Of a stretch of 64,000 nucleotides of DNA, positions 37,236 through 48,335 are shown one piece after another. Position 1 is the stretch's first letter; every line of letters begins with the position of its first letter. Below the pieces are notes generated by a model. That model did not search any database and had not been told where the DNA came from. It saw only the letters and a program-made list of their open reading frames with translations. The stretch is from positions 12,344,009-12,408,008 of the forward strand of contig CM044955.1 in assembly GCA_024516035.1 (NCBI GenBank), in the 5' to 3' direction. This DNA is from Bactericera cockerelli. Lineage: Eukaryota; Arthropoda; Insecta; Hemiptera; Triozidae. The translations under genes were made by a program, and so were the position numbers.

Positions 37236-38864
37236 AAGAGGATTGCAGAGCCTTTTATTCCATTTATCAACATACTATTTATAGTTCCTATTCTCAATGA
37301 AATCTTGACCATTGTGAAGAACTTCACAAAACTTTCAGAACACAAGTCAACGACGGGAAAGCATCAGACATCATCTTAAACTGTAAAAATAATATGAGTT
37401 CCTATGTCATTTTTTGAAAAATAATTCCATCGCACAGCGGGACACCTACAGAAAGTTATGTACCGAATAATTTCAGTTCATTAAAATAAAATCTAAAAGA
37501 AATATTTTTATATTTCCTTACCAATTTGGAGTGCACAGAACACCAGAAGCTCAAATTGAAAATATTTTAATTTGCTCAATGTCTTGCTTCTGTTTCTCGT
37601 TTGCCTCACCGCCGACTCGCATCACTCTCATGACTTTATTTTTGTCGTCATATTTTCGCCATGACCGATTAACATACTCGTAGCTCCAAGCTTAGCTCGG
37701 ACAATCTTGCACAAACATATTTTATTCAAAATATCCTTCGCTCTGAACTGTGTGGAGTGGCTGAATAAATCTACATCTTTATACGCGACATGAATCAGTT
37801 GCGTTTTACTATTTTCAACACAATTAGTTATTTATGTGGTAAATAAATATGCTAAATTTAATGGGCTGAAATTCAGTCAACCCGCGTCCTCAAGGTAGCT
37901 AATGGAACCAAGTAGTGTTAGTGTTTGATATCAGTTGGAGTACAATTTACAAGCTTATGGTTTAGTTCAATATGTATTAGTAATGAGTTAATATTCATTT
38001 GGTTTACAACTGTTACACCTTGTATATCACGAAGTCACATACCAGGTTGTTAGGAATTCGGCTATCTTTTGATGAATTTCATTACCACATGGATTATTTT
38101 ATTCACAACTTTATTCCTAATACTCTGCATGGCAAGAATTTTATTGAAAAGGCTTAGAATAACACCACGTATAGGATAGGTGTTGGTATGTGTTGGATGC
38201 AGCACATATTCAACATTCCAATCCAATTTGTTGAAACAAAAGAGCGTTACCTATATGTACAATGTACATGCACTGGTGTGTGGTCAAATGTGAACTAATA
38301 TATGTAGTCAAGTGTGTAACTTTGAGCTTGAGCATGTATGGATATCCTTTCGGAAAGTAAAAAATATTATTAGAATAACCTTGTGTTTTGTTACATTAGC
38401 AAGAGGGTGTCTACAATTTACTCAACATGCAACATGATAATTTTATGTGGCCAAACAAAAATTATCTTCTTAATAATATGATCTATTTTGCACCTATGAA
38501 GAATAAAATTTAGACTGCCAATGTAACAGGTATTTTCAAGACTCATTGAACTCGTAAAATGGTAATGTACAATACATGCCATGAATACATAACATCGTTT
38601 AGAAGCAGTATATATCGTCAAAATCCAGCATCTACAATAGTCTACATACAATTTACTCATTTTGTTTATTTGTTTTGATAAAAAATTAACTTCTCACTCA
38701 TCTCAGATTGTTGCCTGTTTATCTTTCGCACAATCTTGGGAAGAGAATTGGTTGTATCGTGCAGGAATTTCGACAGAATAGCGCAGCACTTTCCCCCAAA
38801 AAAATATTTAATAACTAATAGAATTAAATAATAAGAATAAATATATTTTTTGTGTAATGAAAAG

Positions 38865-39212
38865 ATAATTTTAGTGGCAGCGCAGAGTTAGGGCTTCCTT
38901 AGACTTAGGCGGAATTATAACGTTTCTAATACCTCGTGGCTAATCACGGTTGCGTACTGTATAGATGGAATCGCACTTCCAACACTTATTATGATTTTAT
39001 TAATCCGCCTAATATTCCTATATCTTTCTAAGCACATATTTTTGCCACGGGTCGCTGTTCAAGTGTTCACATGAAAGCATCAGATCTACCACGAGGTAGT
39101 GGACCCCGTAACACACAAAGATAAAGACGAAAAAATTCCAAACCCGTTGGGAATCGAACCCGCAGCACCGGGTGAGTAAGCCGAGTGCGCTACAACACTG
39201 GTCGCAGTGCCT
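38865..39212 (-). mobile_element. tRNA-derived SINE (family B, minus strand)
   Basis: The minus-strand head ...GTTGTAGCGCACTCGGCTTACTC...GCGGGTTCGATTCCCAACG (39119-39205) is tRNA-like with a clear B box. The body includes GGGGTCCACTACCTCGTGG, echoing the family B body, and the 3' part ends CTGCGCTGCCACTAAAATT, matching the 3' block of the 36 kb and 55.9 kb copies. The middle section is longer and diverged. Confidence 0.7.
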
Positions 39213-40494
39213 GCTCTGAATATGGAGTTCCGCTTGTTGAGAGGAAAGCATTCTCACTCGTAGTGGGTGGGTGTTTTGGTTTGCATTTGGGAAAATGATT
39301 TAAAACGACTAAATGATTTGAAAAAAGTTAAGTAGAACTAACTAGTATTTGTGTTAGTTTATGAATTATTTGCACCATATTTAATTTACAGTTAGAATGG
39401 CAGTGCTAAGCTAATGGTGATCATGAACCCAGCAGAGGATATACCATATTTTTAACCATTAAAGAGTTTGTAAAGGGTCACTCACTAAAAGCTATGTTAC
39501 GACATGGTACGTATCGCAGTGTTGATGTGTGTACAAAACAAATCTGTTGCAAAGCTACGAACATGAATTAGAGCAAGAGAAACCACGCGAACATTAGAGC
39601 CCAACAGAGTAAATATATGATCCTAAGTTGAATGTAATCTTCTTCAAATATTTATATGTTAATAGTTTTATTAGTTTTTAATGCTATATATTAATCCGGA
39701 ACGAATACAATGGATTTTAATTGTTTTTTCTAATTCGAGATAACATTTTGTGTTAAAATTTATACACTTGTTTTGTTTTTCATATTTTCCTCGTGTTCAT
39801 TCATTGAAATTTTTATCTTGAATGCTGACAGTCTGTCTGGGTGCGTGAACAAACAAACAACCTCCAGGGGAGACCCAAAAATGAGGTCTGTCCGTGAGAA
39901 CGGAATAAGAAGACAGAACTTCATTCCGTCGCAAAGCCTGGGTACAAATATTTTAAAGAGACAAATTGCAATGCTCCTTGAGCGAAATATACAAACCTCT
40001 TGAAATGCAACGAGAAACGCCGATATCGTTAGAGACTACTCCGCTATTGAAATAACAATACAGTGTAATACACTTGAGGTGTAGTTTAATGAGAAATAAT
40101 TAATTACTGCAAAAGCTTTGTAAAACAATGTCCCATACAAAAGCTACGTATAATTACTCTGAGACCTCTGGAAACCCTCACGTCTCACATTGTAGCACTG
40201 CCTCGGAGGTGTCCATGTTATTTGATACATGAGAACAATCTCGACAACGTACAACAAGTGTCACCGAGTCGACAATCACAATCAGAGCCATTATAGAGTT
40301 TAATATTAATAACAGTACCTACCGACTAACTCGGCATTGATTGTTTCTCACAGGAAACGCTAGTTAAAACATACGAATCTCCCTTCAAATAAACACATCA
40401 CCTCTTGAGTTCCCTCTCGTGTGCCACGGTGAGTCGACGTACACCGAATGGTAACTCAAAAGTTTTGAACTGACGTAACAGAGGGCCGGTGAAA

Positions 40495-40562
40495 GCGATA
40501 CTTGGGACTCGAACACCGACCTCCGGTCAAAAGTCTTATCGATCGAAGTACTGAGGTCGCGG
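40495..40562 (-). repeat. tRNA-like SINE relic
   Basis: The minus strand reads GCGACCTCAGTACTTCGATCG... to ...GTTCGAGTCCCAAGTATC, tRNA-like A and B boxes of the same loose group as 16915 and 36262. Confidence 0.5.
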
Positions 40563-40854
40563 TGATACAAATGTATTTGGAACTATTTAGAGCAGTAAAC
40601 AAGCACTTTTTCACTTGAAACCACTGAAAAATACGTAAAACTGAATTGTTGAGCAGAAAACTTCGTCACAATAAGCACAACTGTGCGACCAAGTACCATC
40701 AAGTAAATGTTAACATTTTACCCGCCTGTCACGGTAAGATATAAGTCAGCTGTATTAAAGTGATAACTATGCACCATACATTAAAGGTTAGTTATAATGC
40801 TCAATTGCTCATGTTGAATACCGATAATGTCACACCTATTCTAATCCACGCCAA

Positions 40855-40920
40855 AAATTTGCCAGACTTGGATCTCGAACCACGGACATCCAGGGATTCC
40901 TAATCGACTAAGGCCGAAAT
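40855..40920 (-). repeat. tRNA-like SINE relic
   Basis: The minus strand has TTCGGCCTTAGTCGATTAGG... and GTGGTTCGAGATCCAAGTC. It is diverged, but the two blocks are correctly spaced. Confidence 0.45.
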
Positions 40921-41654
40921 ATGAAACAGGATTAGATCAACTATACTACACTATCCCTTAACACACCCTTAGGTGGGAATTCCAAACATATCACAGGCAT
41001 TTATATCAACTGTGAAGTGCGGTAGTGGCTTGGATTAATAAACCCTAGAGATCCGGTTTCATTATTTGGCTCTAAACTACAGAGGTCCAAATCTCTCCGA
41101 TAACGAGACACGAGATACAAGTAACCTCGTATGGATTGATGAAGGAGCTGTGCTTTCATACATTAAAATTAGATGATGAGAATGTTCTGTTCTTTTCTAA
41201 AAAATAAAAAATATATCTAACCATGTTATACAAAAAACAGAGGTCCAAATTGATGTTCATAATTTGGCTCTTAGGTGAAAATTGATCTAGTTGAACCCTC
41301 AATTTGGACGCTGGACCAGAACAGGTCGGCAATACAGATTAATAGAGGAGAAGCGCATTGTTTCCTGCGTCAATTACTTCTGTCAATCCTCACGGCCCTC
41401 ATGCGAATTCTGTATCATTCAATTAAAGGCTTCGACCGAATGACGTAGGACCTGGCAGAGTGTACACAATAGGTGTATATGTCACTATAGATAGGTGCTT
41501 CTGCGGTGCAAAAGAAATCATATTTGTGTTATCACAATCGCCATATCATAATTACTCAAACTTTAAGCCCAAATTTTTGTTTTTCTCGTTATATTTGAAA
41601 TTCGAACTATTTTATAAAATATATTATGACCTCAAACCTGCCTTTACAAATTTT

Positions 41655-41728
41655 TGTCCGTACCTGGGACTCGAACCATTCACGTCCAGGTTACGAGTTC
41701 GCAGCCGGCACCGTATTGATCAGATCTG
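41655..41728 (-). repeat. tRNA-like SINE relic
   Basis: The minus strand has ACCTCAGATCTGATCAATAC... and ATGGTTCGAGTCCCAGGTAC; the plus strand shows 'TACCTGGGACTCGAACC'. It lies within 1.2 kb of two other relics, forming a small cluster. Confidence 0.5.
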
Positions 41729-42109
41729 AGGTAGAATCAATAAAGTAGAAACAATACAAAATAGGTACAATACATAACAATTTATAAACCTACTTCCTTG
41801 ATAGAAAGTCAGCAAGTATACCTATAGGTAACACTGAAAGTGTTAGTTAACTTGAATAGATAAGTTAAAATCAATATCGCACAGAAGCCTTACACACAAG
41901 GCATAATGACAGGGGTCCTTCATTAAAATAAACTTTAAAGCAAACAAAAAAGTCACTCACTGGAAAATTCAAAGGGAAAGATAAACACCAGTCACTCACA
42001 GTGGAAATATACAACACTTGGATAGCAAATAGACAAACAAACAGACAGACGTGTGAAATGAAAACCATGTGAACGAAATTCGAGTTGACTTATTTACAGG
42101 ACTTAATGA

Positions 42110-42170
42110 GCTTATTGGTAGAGTGGATTCGCAACTAGGAGTCTGGGGTTCAAGTCTGAGTCGAGGTCAA
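42110..42170 (+). repeat. tRNA-like SINE relic (plus strand)
   Basis: TTGGTAGAGTGGATTCGCAA...GGGGTTCAAGTCTGAG gives A-box-like and B-box-like blocks, followed by TTTTTCCGCAGGAACAT, resembling the TTTTTCCTCATGAAT step after the head of family A. It ends about 140 bases before the exon-junction array. Confidence 0.5.
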
Positions 42171-42300
42171 TTTTTCCGCAGGAACATAACTCCAGAAAGC
42201 ACACTCAATCTTAAAATTCCCGCTTACATATGGTTTTTATGAATCTTTTGGCTTCTTGCACCATGGCCCAAGTGTCTGAAAGCCAATGGTATAAAACCTA

Positions 42301-42650
42301 TGTATAAGAAAATCTACTCACCATTTTGAAGGTGGCCACTATAGAAAATTAAAGCTATGTATAAAAAACCTACTCACCATTTTGAAGGTGGCCTATAGAA
42401 AGTTAAAGCTATGTTATAAATCTACTCACCATTTTGAAGGTGGCCATTACATAAAGTTAAAGCTATCGTAAATTGGAAGATTCTCCAACCGTATCTTTGT
42501 AAGGTGGCAACACCGTATAGCCAGTTAAAGCTATGTATATATAAAAATCTACTCACCATTTTGAAGGTGGCCATATAGAAAGTTAAAGCTAGTATATAAA
42601 ATCTACTCACCATTTGAAGGTGGCCATTATAGAAAGTTAAAGACTACGAA
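42301..42650 (-). repeat. Tandem array of the dac exon A 5' splice junction
   Basis: On the minus strand GGCCACCTTCAAAATG followed by GTGAGTAG, i.e. the last 16 bases of exon A plus the donor, is repeated at 42625-42603 (one T of the run lost), 42572-42549, 42445-42422, 42393-42370 and 42337-42314. The true junction is at 43011-42988. Units are about 52-60 bp apart, with a larger gap around 42446-42548 occupied by a diverged unit, and are joined by a shared spacer (CATAGCTTTAACTTTCTATA). Copies 42603 and 42422 share three more exon bases (AAT). Every copy keeps a consensus GTGAGT donor. The array lies 0.35-0.7 kb downstream of the real donor in the direction of transcription. Confidence 0.92.
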
Positions 42651-42995
42651 AAAAGGATTACTCCCTACCATATGTTTGTATGCGGGATTATCCTTTCCTT
42701 GCAATGTGCATGATGCACATTTTTTTGTACTGCTTCTGCCCCAAGACAAAGCATTTTCTTCCACAAAACTACAAAATTCGCTTTATTTATGAAAAACTCT
42801 TCGTCAATAATCCTTCTTACTTAAAGTTTAAAATAAAGATTAGAAAATGTTTTGCAATTTGAATGCCACCGGAAGATACCAGTTACAAAACCATTGTGCT
42901 GTCAGAATTTAGTTCAACATTGGCAGCGTACGCCATGCTACAAATGAAAAGCGCTTGGAAGAAGAGGAAAGGTAGTTGTAATAAAATCTACTCAC

Positions 42996-43137
42996 CATTT
43001 TGAAGGTGGCCATTGGGGTAGTCGCCGTAGTCCGAACCCCCGTTCTCCAGCCGGTGCTTCTTCAGCTGATGACTGAGATGCGACGCGGCCAGGAGAGGCC
43101 CACCGAGGCCCTCTTAGGCGGCCGGCCGGGCCTGGAG
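42996..43137 (-). CDS. dac: dachshund exon A (142 bp) with a one-base deletion
   Basis: The minus-strand acceptor is ...CTCTCTACGTTCGCAG (ag at 43139-43138) and the donor is ATG|GTGAGTAG. The exon enters in phase 2 and reads S-R-P-G-R-P-P-K-R-A-S-V-G-L-S, the basic AT-hook-like motif that directly follows DachBox-N in Dachshund proteins (vertebrate DACH1 has the same SSRPGRPPKR). At 43092/43091 the frame breaks. Continued literally it hits TGA at 43064-43062; shifted by one base it reads L-A-A-S-H-L-S-H-Q-L-K-K-H-R-L-E-N-G, then on to N-G-H-L-Q-N and a trailing G that joins exon B as Asp. One missing C, turning CTCTCC-CTGG into CTCTCCTGG, explains this. The corrected length of 143 bp gives the phase exon B needs. 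A sequencing or assembly error is more likely than a null allele, since splice sites and the rest are intact. Confidence 0.92.
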
Positions 43138-44178
43138 CTGCGAACGTAGAGAGAGGAACTGTTGGTTAGAGAAAGGACAGACGAGTCTCGTTGTAGGGTC
43201 AGAAAGTACACGATAGCATGCAGAACATACATAGATTACATATATATTAATGCTTTAAAAATAAATAGGTAACACATACTAGAGGTACATGAATTATACA
43301 CACAAGAAAGTAAATTTTCGGTTTGCGTGAACACAGATTTGTGAATATAAGCGGTGTTTATGTATATTTGTTTGAGAGGGAAAAAACAGTCATTGTAATA
43401 ACAAAATTTACTTTTTTGTAGAAATTTTAAAATTGGCTGGAAACGTGAGATTTGCAAGAAGCTATCCAAGTGAATGTTTATTGAACGTGCAGAAACCCCA
43501 CTCATAAATTAATAATAATTGTTAACTATAGTGATTATGTATTTGACTATATACATCGAAAATAACGCAAAAATCCAAATAACTGAAACCTCCAACATTT
43601 TTTTCTCCTCACTCTCAAAAATATCTTTTTCGCAATCGTGCAGCTCACTACAAAGCGAAATTCAGTCACTCTTATGGCACTATGGCAGGATAGCACATCA
43701 CAAGGAGGAGAGAAAAAGTCGTCTCGATAAACATCTTGAAACTTTTCTGAGGTTTTTTTATTCTTTATTTGGAGGATGTCAGGAAAATGATTCCATAATC
43801 CTTGATTGATGAAGTCTACGAGGAGTGATTAAGTTGATAACAGAGGGAACCGTGATAGCGTGCTTTGATGATGAGGCAATTTCGTACCCATTTCACTAGA
43901 AATGATTTACCAGTACACATTTTGGCAGATAACTGCTTAATATTAGGTGTTTTTTTATATAAAATATTTTTGAGATTATTTCTTCTTAAATGGGTACGAT
44001 AAAAAAGCCATTTCTTTCCCCAAGTTTTTGGTGTAGTTAGGCTTGCATGTTTGATAACCTTTTGTCTTGAACTTTGGGGTAGCACAAGAGGTTGACTCAT
44101 TGCCAGTGCACTAGGATTCTCTTGAATGAAACTGGCAGGCCAAACAAAGCACTACTGGTACATGTAGTTCTACTCATT

Positions 44179-44345
44179 GTGCACTGGTAGTCAAGTGGTT
44201 AACGCGCTAGTCTGGTAATCCAGGTAGCGCAGGGATCCGTTGGTTCGAATCCTACCCAGTGCACGAATTTTTCCTCATGAATTTGAGTTTGTGACATTAA
44301 CCTTGCCTGGTGGTTGCCTTCCACTAAAGAGTATTTTTATAATCT
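44179..44345 (+). mobile_element. tRNA-derived SINE (family A), uninterrupted copy
   Basis: GCACTGG (44181-44187) pairs with CCAGTGC at the other end of the head (to 44263), forming a 7 bp acceptor-like stem. Between them lie an A box (TAGTCAAGTGG), a CTGGTAA anticodon-like loop (GGT, Thr-like), and the B box GGTTCGAATC. A mismatched anticodon stem and an overlong variable region argue against a working tRNA. It is followed by the SINE body (TTTGAGTTTGTGAC...ACTAAAGAGT), shorter than in the 26 kb copy. This copy shows the pre-insertion state of the TTAA site used by the MITE at 26524. Confidence 0.8.
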
Positions 44346-47218
44346 TACTATTGGAGTTTCTTCATGAGCTATGTGACGGGTTACAAAACACTGTCACATA
44401 CGAGTATCGAGTATAATTGTCACTTAAATGGTTTAGTCTTCAGAGTGTATCACCCTGTAAATATGACTGATAACAACCCATACAGCAGCTCCCGCAACAA
44501 AGACTGTGTCCAGTAGGCACATAAGGGATGAGGGATCCTTTTCCTTGAGTGGAATGCACATCAGGAATGAAAATATTATTCCCGATATATTTTTTACGAT
44601 AAGGAATGCTGCAATATTTTTTAATTAAATGTCGAGAGTCCGAGAAACAATGAGAAAAATACCCAAGTCAAAATGTACACGGTATAATTTTTTTTCTTCA
44701 TTCTGATAATATAATGCTCTTTTACGAGTAGAGTAGGCAGGGTTCCGATATGGAGTTCCATCTTTGTTATTTGCTACTGATTGTTTCATTTTTACAACTG
44801 ACCCCATACAGGGATAAAGAGTGGACACAAAATGCTACTTGAGAACAAATATTATTCTGTATTCATCAACAAAAAAAATTCATCTTGATCTCGTTATTAC
44901 ACCTTAAAGGATAACTTACTTTTCTTAATTTTATAGTTTTCTAGAGAGCTTTTGGTGGATGGCGCCTCCATCACTTTTTGCATCGTTACATGTATTGACT
45001 GATATCTTGACTAGATGGGTGAAACATTGCATTAAACTTCCTAATCTAGAGTTTTGTTATCAATTTAGCTGTAAAATGCAACCTAAAAGTGCAAGTCTGT
45101 GAGATTGACGCTGTCACTCTACCCAAAACATGAAATCTCTCAAGAATGTAAATACTAGAAGACTATAACCTAGCATCCATCCTCACATGGGGATCTGGTT
45201 AGCCAAACATAGTGTCACAGATTTACATTTGGATTCCTAATTTATTACCAAAACATTTCAAGAGGCACAGACTCAGAGCTGTAAACAAGTGGATTTCTGG
45301 TTCAAGATGATACGACTTGGCATAGGTCTGGTATCTGGCATTTATCATTCAATATACTTAAACCAACATCCAAGGGTTCCTTTGTCTGTAAAATATTTTA
45401 TTAAATTAATATCTAGACCACAGAAAGGCATATGTCTGTGTTGTGAGTGTTTGTTAATATTCGAATTGGTTTTAATGTTCATGTGTCTGGTAACTTCATC
45501 AATGTTTTGTAGTGATGATGCATTGATGTGAATTAGGGTTTCTATGTTATAAACATTCACATGGAGAGCATTTTCTTTTGAATAATATGATTACACGATT
45601 AAACCCTAAAATCAGTAAAAACTATGACCTTATGCCTCACTATTTTATACCGTTCTACAGTTTTACATTGCTGTGACACCACTGTCACGAGTGACAGGTC
45701 AAATATAAACAGTGAATTGAATAGATTTTGTTCATTTTTAATCTGGTTTTAAACATTTTTTTATCCAGTTGTCAAAAACCGCGATGCTAAATTTGACTTA
45801 TCGACCTTCAGAAAAGCTACCCTTTTTATATCTTCAAAACATGCGATGAATTTTTTTCTCGGTTAAATCTCTTGAAAGCTTCAACTTAGAAATCCTAAAA
45901 GTACAAGATGCTGATACTGGAAATAATAATGAAAAAGTGTACTGGTGAATATATTGAAAAACTAACCTTTCTGGATCTTTAGGAAAAGAAAAATAATCCT
46001 AGTTCTAAAGTTCATTAAGTACGGCAAAGGCAAAATGACAATGAATGAAGATCTGAATGTAAAACGGTCATGTTGTAAAAGGAAAAATAATGAACAGTAT
46101 GAATGTAAAATGTAATATAATTTCTATCGCATTTCTTTGATGTTACAAAAAATCACTCCTCAAAAAACAGGAGTAGCGCAGCCTTTTCGTAAAGAGTATG
46201 GATCACAGCCACTTGCATTATTGGGTTATTTCAATCTTGAATTCCTTGATTCAAGTACTCCATATCAATAAATTATTACAGGGACGGAAGACGTTGACAT
46301 GGTAAGACATCGCGCTTTTACATTTCAATAGGTGTATCAATGTGTATGAAAATCCTTTTAAAAGCGTAAGAATTGATTCTTTTTTTATCATTGTGGAAAA
46401 AATAAGATAGGTTAATCCTTTACTTTGCAGTTTGACACTTATGAAAAAAGTCCTCGTGTTTCATGATCCAATCATTCTTCTTTTATTGAAAAAATAATTT
46501 TAAATTTCATTTTGAGAGTATTATTTGCTTTGCATTTACTGCTGATGTGAAAATTGTTGAATTCAATATACAAAGTCTATTCAGACGTGCACGTGAGTGA
46601 TAGGATGAACAATTCAGAAAAAATGCCCATCCTTAAACAAAATATAAATATTATATTTTTAAGGTTTAGTAGTTGTCAGACAAAAATTGATATGATAATC
46701 TTAGAAATTATTTTTGACCCAAGAAAATAAAATACAAGGATATGCTTAGGATAAGGAACAACAGTGAAACATCGGATAATTCAATTTCAAGCAAAACTTA
46801 TATAGATAAAAATGTTTATTCACAAGTATTCAGATAAATATCTTATTATTATTATTTTTTTAATAACAGGATAACATATACAAAGGTATTTTTCTAAGCT
46901 AAAGCTTCTAAGTTATTCAGATATTCGATATAGCCATATCTAGAGAGCTAAAGATGAACGAGTTTTCATAAATATTCAAAGTCGAAAGCGTTGTGAGCTT
47001 CACAGTGCTGGTTCCAAACAAATGAAATGAAGAAATAATTAAATCCTCAAATTCGAAAATGAGCTTTCTCAAGATGATGTGTCAGAAACAAGGATTATTT
47101 TAAATAAGTCGAGAAAAGCACTCCGAAGGAAGGGAAAGCAAAGGGTTTGTGTTCCGTTACTTATTTTTTGACTCGCTGTTTCCCTCCCAAGGGCTAATTA
47201 CTGATCATTTGCACGGCT

Positions 47219-47237
47219 CCCCCCCCCCCCCCCCCCC
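47219..47237 (+). repeat. Poly-C run
   Basis: About 19 C residues (interrupted only by the transition from the preceding text), similar in kind to the poly-G at 10982 and the shorter poly-C at 14158. Confidence 0.9.
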
Positions 47238-48287
47238 GCAAAACAGAAGTATATTATTAATTCAAATCTTAATTAGAACTTGAAACAGCATCTTGGTTCT
47301 GGATTTTTTGCTGTAACTTTTTATACCAGCAAAGAGTTGTTTGTTTTTATTATATTTTTTTTACTTTTCACGTTGTTTTTATTACTAGTCCTTATACCAT
47401 CTTTCCTTCCTTTTAGTATATCCTTACCTCCTTGGTCTCAATTTTATATCTCTTGCTAACCTCACTTATATTTAGATGTGGGATTATCCTTGGCTAGAAA
47501 TATCAAGCCACAACAGAATACACACCCATGTAACACTTAACAACATCCTAGCTATGATGTAACGTCATTCATTAAACTTGCTACATTCGGACATTTAATC
47601 TTTCGACTTTTAAGATTTCGACGGTGGATATTAATTACCCAACAGATATACAATTATACATACATAAGTCCACATCCATACATTCGTCCGTGTTTAGTTC
47701 AAACAGAGAGAAGCTGAGTTCAAAATTTGTGGGGGAAATTTAAGTACAGGATCATCGATAAAATTATACATCCATCAAAATATATTTTAGACTATACTGA
47801 AAGCTCTTATTCCTCGCTGGGACGTGACACCTTACTGATGCATGAGAAATCACGTCACCTCTCAGCTGAAACGCTTTCCTTCAGCATTAAATTTAATCTG
47901 TTTCAAATTCAAATCAACATCCCATTGCATGGATGTCATCATGAATAAACCTCTTTGGAGTACTTATTTTTCAGGAGAAGGAATGGGTCGAATTTGTTGT
48001 GCGTAATCGCTGCAGTTACCTACCTTTACTACAGAAATATTTTTACACGAAATTGCCTTGGTAGTATTACTAATTACGGCCTTAATAACTAAGTATATAA
48101 TCGATTTCTATAATATCGTTGGGAATCTATACCCGTATTAGTGTGTAGGTATAACATAAAAGCTTACCACAACTCGTATTATTGAGTATACTTTATGAGA
48201 AATAGGTAAAACACAAGGTTTCAAAGGGTCTATTATTGTTAAGAGTGTTATCATAATTACTCAAATCCACGGTACTAAATTTCCCGA

Positions 48288-48335
48288 TACTTGGGACTCA
48301 AAACCGCCGCCTTATCGATCAAGCCATTGATGTCT
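48288..48335 (-). repeat. Degenerate tRNA-like SINE relic
   Basis: The minus strand has TGGCTTGATCGATAAGGCGG and a decayed B box (TTTTGAGTCCCAAGTATCG). It belongs to the same loose group as the relics near 40-41 kb. Confidence 0.4.

Larger units (their letters stand above)
24227..42995 (-). other. dac: dac intron between exons A and B (18.8 kb)
   Basis: Bounded by ATG|GTGAGTAG at exon A and TTCTCAG before exon B. It is the most element-dense part of the window: Helitron (24300-25572), LINE-tail repeats, SINE with nested MITE (26502-27019), a 700 bp repeat (31888-32587), a 2 kb foldback (34953-36940), a MITE (37135-37235), SINEs and tRNA-like relics (38865-42170) and the exon-junction array (42301-42650). 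Stretches 27020-30549, 32588-34952 and 39213-40494 hold nothing I recognise. A locally GC-rich, pyrimidine-rich patch at 29640-29780 is unexplained. Confidence 0.85.

Noticed and set aside
42301..42650. CRISPR-like direct repeats with spacers
   Set aside because: The genome is eukaryotic, the spacers are near-identical to one another and the repeat is the dac exon junction.
43814..44100. Mariner-like transposase C-terminus plus inverted-repeat end (ACGAGGAGTGATTAAGT at 43818)
   Set aside because: The end sequence is suggestive, but no catalytic motif and no second end were found, and the W..C..Y spacing is off by one.
44181..44263. Functional tRNA-Thr-like gene
   Set aside because: An acceptor stem and both boxes are present, but the anticodon stem is mismatched, the variable region is too long, and a second copy is joined to the same SINE body.
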